NCBI GenBank assembly: GCA_037954665.1
Contig: JBBMOL010000065.1
Span: 496,001 to 560,000 of the forward strand
Source of the DNA: Laguncularia racemosa
Lineage: Eukaryota > Streptophyta > Magnoliopsida > Myrtales > Combretaceae
Length of the DNA stretch: 64,000 bases
Reading direction: 5' to 3'
Part shown: positions 58,378-64,000 of the stretch, one piece after another
Layout of the letters: every line of letters starts with the position of its first letter
How positions within the stretch are numbered: the stretch's first letter is position 1
Made by a program: the position numbers and the translations under genes
The notes under the pieces: model-generated
Databases searched by the model: none
What the model was told of the DNA's origin: nothing
What the model saw: only the letters and a program-made list of their open reading frames with translations

Positions 58378-59671
58378 TCTCCTCGGGCCTCAAAAATATT
58401 TGTCCCCAAATCTAGCAGATCAAATGCAATAGAGACTTTATTTTCTACTAGCAATCCATCTGAAGAAGTATCTCTACAGAATCCCAATATCTGAAATGCT
58501 ACAGGTGGTGATTGTTTTCTTTCCTCCATTTCTAGGATGTATCTCATCTACAACACAAATAATACTCCATTATCTACTAAAGTTGCTCTTGTATCATCCC
58601 GTTCCACTAAAACCATTTTCTCCTTTTCTAACTCATCTGTATGTCGCTAATCCTTATGGTCTTCTAATGGTTAGCTCAACCACTCAAGGCTCTTGGAAAC
58701 CTCTCATGATGGACACAAATGTCTCTGAACATTCTGGCCCTCTAGTGATCTGTTCATATCACTCTAACCCTCGATATCCCCTAAAGGTTTACTCAATTAC
58801 TCATAAGCCTCTAATATCTCTAAAGGATGAACACAACTGTCTCTGAACAGTTTGGCTCTCTGATGATAGGCTCATCTGACTCTGACCCTCAGAATCCTCC
58901 AATGGTTTACTCAATTACTCATGAGCCTCTAGTACCTCTAAATGTGAACACAACTACCTTTGAATAGTTTCGTCCTCTGATGATTTGCTCATCTGACTCT
59001 GTTCATCAGGATCCTTTGAAGGTTAGTGCATCTGTGACCGAAAAATGTTGTGCTCTAAGGGTTGGTGCAGTTGCTTATGGCCTATTAATGGTCTATTGAT
59101 TTGTTGCTGAATCTTTTGAACCTCTGAAGGTGACATCAGATTCAAAATAATTCGTTTTCCCTCCTTCCAGATACATAAGTATTCTTAAAGCCATCATGTA
59201 AGGCCCTCATTCATATAACCAAGGCCTGCCAAGCAATATATGGGATGTACACATAGGTAGAATATTACACTCGATTTCATTACAATATTTATCTCCTATA
59301 CTGAAAGGTACCCTAGCTCTTTGGGTCACATGCAAAATCCCTTGATTACTAAGCCACTGCAATTTATACGGTTCAGGATGTGGAGTAGTAGCAAGTTTTA
59401 GTTTCGATACTACAGATGCTGCTACCACATTGGTACAACTACCACCATCGACTATAAGGACACATAAATTTCCTTATACCCTACAAGAAATATGAAACGA
59501 GTTTTCCTTTTGTTCATCATCCTTAGTAGTAAATGTAGTCAATGTCCGACGCAATATATTAGCATAATGAACCATTTCACTAGACATGACTGTGTTCAAA
59601 CCCAACAACACAATAATTATCTCCACACTTCCAAGGTTCAAGTACACAACCAAGCTACAAGTGAAGTACAC
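58378..59671 (-). pseudogene. T7 protease, repeated linker and polyprotein tail
   Basis: On the minus strand, upstream text ENSFHISCRV leads into the protease active site LIVDGGSCTNVVAAS near 59440, then YKLQWLSNQGILHVTQRARV and HILLGRPWLYE (open frame 59207-59428). A linker with about three tandem units of roughly 39 codons follows (58660-59030; words such as LSKPLEDSEG and QRQLCSS-EILEA). The tail 58547-58378 comes next, with EMEERKQSPP, FQILGFCRDTSS and LDLGTNIFEARGDD. No gag, reverse transcriptase or integrase is present. Stops interrupt the linker. Confidence 0.8.
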
Positions 59672-59689
59672 TCAACTACTTTTAAGTAG

Positions 59690-60960
59690 ATAGAATTAAA
59701 TTCAATTACAAGTGTTTAAGTAACTAGTTCAATTACTTTCACACTTTAATGACTTGTTTGAATTTCAAATTCTACTACTCACTTTTCTTTTTCTTGCTTG
59801 GTTTCTCACCACTTAAATACACAAATGGTAGCAATTAAATACATATACAATACTCAATTCACCACCACATAACTCCCCTTCTACTCATGGTCCCAATATG
59901 TTCACTCCACTAGCAGCAATTATCTTTACAACACAAACAACAATTAACGCCAAATATACACACCCTTCACTAAGTTTACAAAAACAAAACACTACATACA
60001 CTCCTCTTCAAGCCACGTTGCACTTTCCCCACTTTCACACAAATATCAAATTGTAACTCTAACAACAAAGGGAACTCAAATTTCAAATTCAAAATGAGTT
60101 CAATAATTGCAATATTCCACAAATGGTAAGAGGCTTTTTCAAATTCAAAAGATACACAATTAACTATGACTTAATGTGTATTTGAGATTTCAAATTGAAC
60201 TCTTAATGTACACTTTCAATTCTGATTTCAAATATGAAAATAATAATTGTGATTCCTCTAATTTCCGAAAATGCACACACTACACAATTCTACTTCACAA
60301 TTGAAACACCACTCTTCCCCTCCATGGTTTGTTATCCATGCACTATACTCTCACACTTTAGCCTCAATGTGCAACACCTAACTCCACACAACTTCCACAA
60401 ATTCACAAATGGCAATTCCCTCACTCAACAAAAAAATACAACGCCAACAATTTAATACTCCTTTTTACACTACAATTCATATACATACAACCATGGTGCA
60501 ACAACCTCCACAATTTTTTTTTTTTTTGTAAGCACTACTCTACACATAATACTTCAAAGTATACACTTCTTTGCCACTATAAAACACCAAATCAAACTGC
60601 AACTTACACAAGGCAACAACAATTCAAATTTGAAAATCAAACTACTTCACTAATTGCAACCCTTCCACAATTGGTAAGAAGTAATTTTCATATTCAAACA
60701 AACACACATTAACTCCTTCAATCTTAATATTTATTTTGAAAATCAAATTACTTACATTCTTCCACACTAATCAAATCTAGAAATTGCAAATTGTTCTCCC
60801 CAATTCCAAATTCACAAATGTCACACATAACACTACAACACATGGCAAGGATTTCAAAGCAACACTTTCCTAGCCTTCAAATTTCACTTCCCACAAATGA
60901 TGATAATGATGATTTCCCTTAAACTAATCACGGCCAACTCAAGGAGAAAAACAATATGGT
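59690..60960 (-). other. T7 untranslated leader
   Basis: CA-rich and poly-purine/pyrimidine leader sequence with a T run at 60516-60529. It resembles the leaders of T1 and T5. No gene. Confidence 0.55.
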
Positions 60961-60967
60961 GAGTACT

Positions 60968-61580
60968 CTGATATGAACCACGCCAACCCGTGACGAAACC
61001 TAATACCAATACGTTCGGAATTCATTGCCCAAGACGCCCAAACACCCTAAAGTGGAAACCGCGACCCATTGTCTATAAGCGAGACAAGAACCTTAGTATA
61101 AAATGAAGACGCCACAATCGGGATGAAAAACCGATTGATAAGTCGGGATGAACGCCACGGAAATCAATCCGATAAGTTCGATTTAGTTCTTGAAGAACCA
61201 AGAGAGGTGCCTCTCAAAGATGTTTAATGTTCTAAGATGTATATTCTAACTCTATTCTAAACCTAGAAGCTTTATACTACAGTTACAATTCGTGAAAATA
61301 CAAGCCCAAAACGATGTTACTTTAATAAGTGCGTAAAAATAACAAAACAGAACATGCTGGCCGGCAGGGGATACACGGCCGAGTACACGGCAGTGTACTT
61401 TTCTATGCAAATTCTGGCAACATACACGACCGTGTACTTCTAGTCGTGTATCTTTCTGTGGATTTTCTTGACTCCATACACGGCCGTGCCTTTTAGCCGT
61501 GTGTCTGGCCGTGTATGATTCTGTGCAATCTTGAGATTCCTACACAGTCGTGCCTTGAAAATACACGCCCTCTTCAACCC
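60968..61580 (-). repeat. Element C LTR
   Basis: Its left end (60968-61110) is the inverse of the element A LTR end. It contains several CACGGCCGTG-type palindromes (61365-61560). The U3 edge is not clear; about 61580 is an estimate. It lies downstream of C's integrase on the minus strand and so is C's 3' LTR. Confidence 0.75.
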
Positions 61581-62482
61581 GTGTCCGGTGTGAATTGTAT
61601 AAGAGCAAGGGTCTTCCCATGGTTGTTCCAATCCATTCCAAGTTCATGATTGCTCCAATCCTTTCCGGCTTCATGGACATCCCTTATCAACCCGTTAATT
61701 GCTTCCTTGAGTCGTTTCGCTCGATTTCTTGTGATCGGTCCAGGCGGCACTTCGAGAAGATCCACATTTCTTCTTCCGGTTTGGCTCTCATCATTCCCCT
61801 CCTCTTGAAAAGGATTTGTCCTCAAATCGTCACCTACATCAAAAAGACTCAGATCAGTAACATTAAATGTGGCACTTACTTGATACTTACCAAGCAAATC
61901 TATCTTGTATGCATTGTCGTTGATGCGCTCAAGGATTTGAAATGGTCCATCGCCTCTAGGAAGTAGTTTAGATCGACGTTGCACGGGAAACCTCTCTTTG
62001 CGCATGTGAACCCAAACCCAATCTCCAGGTTCAAAAACAACTTGTCGACGACCCTTGTTGGCTTGTTTCACATACTGTTCTGTTCTTCGCTCAATGTTTA
62101 GCCTTCTCACGAAATCTGCCTTAGAATCAGCATCAAAACTCACAAACTTGTTAGGTGGTAATGGTAATAAATAAATAGGAGCCAGTGGATTAAAACCATA
62201 CACAATCTCAAATGGTGAACAATGAGTAGTACTATGTAAAGCCCTAAAATATGCAAACTCCACAAATGGTAGACAATCCTTCCAAGTCCTAATGTTCTTC
62301 TCTATGATTGCCCCTAGCAATTGAATTAAAGTCCTGTTAACCACATCAATTTGCCCATCAGTTTGTGGGTGATGGATAGTCGAAAAAATTAGTTTAGTTC
62401 CCCACTTTTCCCACAATACTCTCCAACAATGACTCGAAATCTTTACATCCCGATCACTAACAATGCTACTAGGTATACCATG
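61574..62482 (-). pseudogene. Element C integrase C-terminal half
   Basis: A long open minus-strand frame. From 62482 downward it encodes HGIPSSIVSDRDVKISSHCW (second catalytic Asp region) and HHPQTDGQIDVVNRTLIQLL, with Asp in place of the third catalytic Glu, as in element A. LPFVEFAYFRALHSTTHCSP, a GDWVWVHMRKERFPVQRRSK stretch, the GPY/F-type region (GDGPFQILERINDNAYKIDL, FNVTDLSLF) and the tail DLRTNPFQEEGNDE follow. The N-terminal half is cut off by the LTR inserted at 62483. The first dozen codons of the apparent frame are LTR sequence, not integrase. Confidence 0.88.
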
Positions 62483-64000
62483 TGTCGAGTCTAATTTTTG
62501 AATTCCCATTCCTAATCCGATCTAAACTAGACCCTATGCTCATCTAATCTAGATCCTCGACTTGAGTTAGGAATTTCGTTTAATTTTTGGAGTCGCCACC
62601 CAACTGTTGTTGGGAAATTTGAATTAAGACTAAAGGAGCGGATTAGTCTTAATTTGGACCACTAGTCCTCGTTATTTCCTCTTCTCGTTTTTGTGACAAG
62701 AGGAAAAGGGAAAACCAGAGATTCTAAATCCGGAGGCTAACCTATTAAAACCTTTACGGTTACCACCTAATCTCCTAAAATTGTTCATCTTTAGAAATGT
62801 GTTTCATTGTATTTCTGTTACTTTTTATTATGTTTTTGAATTATTTCAAGAAAAAGGATTTCTCATTCATTTTAGGGGTTGACCCGAATGGGTGCCTACG
62901 TACCTGCTACTCAAGATCAAACAAGCCGTAGTTCGCTTTTTTTTGAAAACTTTTAGATTTGTTGGTGAATTTTAATTCTTAAAACTCTTTTGATTTATGT
63001 TCTTAAATTTTTTTGGGATTTTTCCAAAAATTTCTAAGCCTAAACTTTGAATTTGATTTTTGAAAATGATTTTGAGGAAAAACATCAATTTTGAGTTTAT
63101 TTGAAGAAAAGGATTTTTCTAAGTGTTAAAACTTATTTTTTTGTAATTTTTGAATTTTTTTATTTTTGTGAGTTTTTTATGATTTTTATAATTTTTATAA
63201 GTTTTTATGATTTTTTTATGATTTTTATAGGTTTTTTATGATTTTTATGATTTTTATAAGTTTTTCTATGATTTTTGTTGAAATTTTCATCCTAAGTTTA
63301 CTTTCTATCCTATTTTGAAATATGAAATTTTATTATTATTTTCCTAATATTTTTATTGTTTTCTCTACATTTTTATTACTATTTTTATTTTATTTTATTT
63401 CCTATTTTCTATTTTTTACATTATTAAATTCTAGAAAAATATAATTTCTACATTTTCTTATTTATTGAAAATATAAATAAATAAATGGCTAACAAAAATA
63501 ATAATAATAAATAAATTCAACATAAACAAATAAACAAAATAAATAATAAATAATAAAAAAAAATCTGGAAAATCCGACTTACCTGGATCCGGATCGGTGC
63601 GCGGGTCGGATCGGGTCGAATCGGGTTGGGTCGAATCGGTCGAACACGGCGGCGGTATTGGCTCGTTCAGGGCGTTCCGGCGGTCGTTTGCGACGGGTGA
63701 AGTGTCGAATCTTAGCTTCTTAGGGGTGCTGAATTCGATGGTGGTGGCGGTTTACTCCCAGAACGTCTCCTTGCGGTGGTTTGAACTCCGGTCGGCGGTC
63801 ACGGCTTCAAGTTCCTCCGATTTGCACTCTTTTCTCTCTCTCTCGCAATTTTGATCTGTCCTTTGGCTTCCCCGTCTCCTCCTCTATTTATAGGCGTTTG
63901 AAATCGAGCTGGATAAGCTCGAATTTCCTCCGATCGAAGCTAATCGGATCGATGGTTAAAAGGAACGACTTTGATTCGTGTAAATCCCTCGTCTTGTTGT
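62483..64000 (-). mobile_element. LTR of a further element, runs off the right edge
   Basis: It begins TGTCGAGTCT immediately after the integrase text ACCATG, so it is an insertion into element C. It contains the plant LTR phrase GGAGTCGCCACCCAAC (62598-62613), a T-rich tract (62930-63300) and a GGGTCG-rich part (63595-63640). A minus-strand TATAAATAG near 63885-63893 suggests minus orientation. An 85-codon frame at 63597-63854 is LTR sequence. The lineage is uncertain and the far end is outside the window. Confidence 0.7.
63165..63280. repeat. T-rich minisatellite inside the LTR
   Basis: About seven imperfect copies of a 14-17 base TTTTTATGATTTTTATA-like unit. Confidence 0.7.

Larger units (their letters stand above)
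57151..60967 (-). mobile_element. T7: decayed T-family element, right LTR lost
   Basis: A left (3') LTR with canonical core 57334-58377, possibly extended to 57151. A purine tract (58378-58392), a tail and linker region, a protease and a long CA-rich leader up to 60960 follow. Where its own 5' LTR should start, the LTR of the unrelated element C begins. Gag is missing entirely. Confidence 0.75.

Noticed and set aside
63597..63854. 85-codon frame in a GC-richer stretch near the right edge, looking like a gene start.
   Set aside because: It lies inside an LTR next to a minus-strand TATA sequence and carries GGGTCG repeats. No domain is seen.

Overview
The window is nuclear DNA of a flowering plant, probably a eudicot, and looks like gene-poor, repeat-rich heterochromatin. 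The plant call rests on plant-type Ty3/gypsy coding remnants. It also rests on two plant primer-binding sites: TGGTATCAGAGC (initiator tRNA-Met) and TGGCGCCGTTGCCGGGGA (the tRNA-Asp type used by Athila-like elements). The base composition is AT-rich. I found no intact host gene, no tRNA or rRNA gene and no CRISPR array. I cannot name the species.

Layout. 1-2040 holds a 0.56 kb direct duplication around a dispersed repeat. 2060-3640 holds minus-strand retroelement debris, including a decayed Ty1/copia integrase. 3652-7660 and 7786-20975 are two copies of one backbone segment. Copy 2 carries a 10.6 kb element (T1, 8146-18712). T1 contains T2 (9937-16159), whose left LTR contains a solo LTR (10346-11901). 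Copy 2 also carries a second solo LTR (T3, 19679-20686). 21480-24560 is a broken gypsy pol. 25519-48120 is a tandem array of an Athila-like element, with three LTRs and two full internal regions. It was later hit by T4 (30085-33888), T5 (38565-42381) and solo LTR T6 (42654-43557). 48121-51130 is a multiply deleted gypsy element (A). 51131-54346 is a gag-protease element (B). 54347-57150 is low-complexity DNA. 57151-60967 is a decayed T-family copy (T7). 60968-62482 is the end of a minus-strand relative of A (C). 62483-64000 is an LTR running off the edge.

The elements do not form a pathway, but they share a pattern. Nearly every element still carrying gag or protease (T1, T2, T7, B, the Athila-like units) lacks reverse transcriptase, RNase H and integrase, often with the reading frame kept. 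They therefore look like non-autonomous elements that depended on enzymes made elsewhere. The T family stands out. Its LTRs (7 to 8 loci, 11 LTRs) share a palindromic TATA region, GCAAGTATAAATACTTGC. Some members also carry duplicated or embedded primer-binding sites, which suggests that the LTR boundary itself has moved during evolution. Target-site duplications confirm the edges of six insertions.
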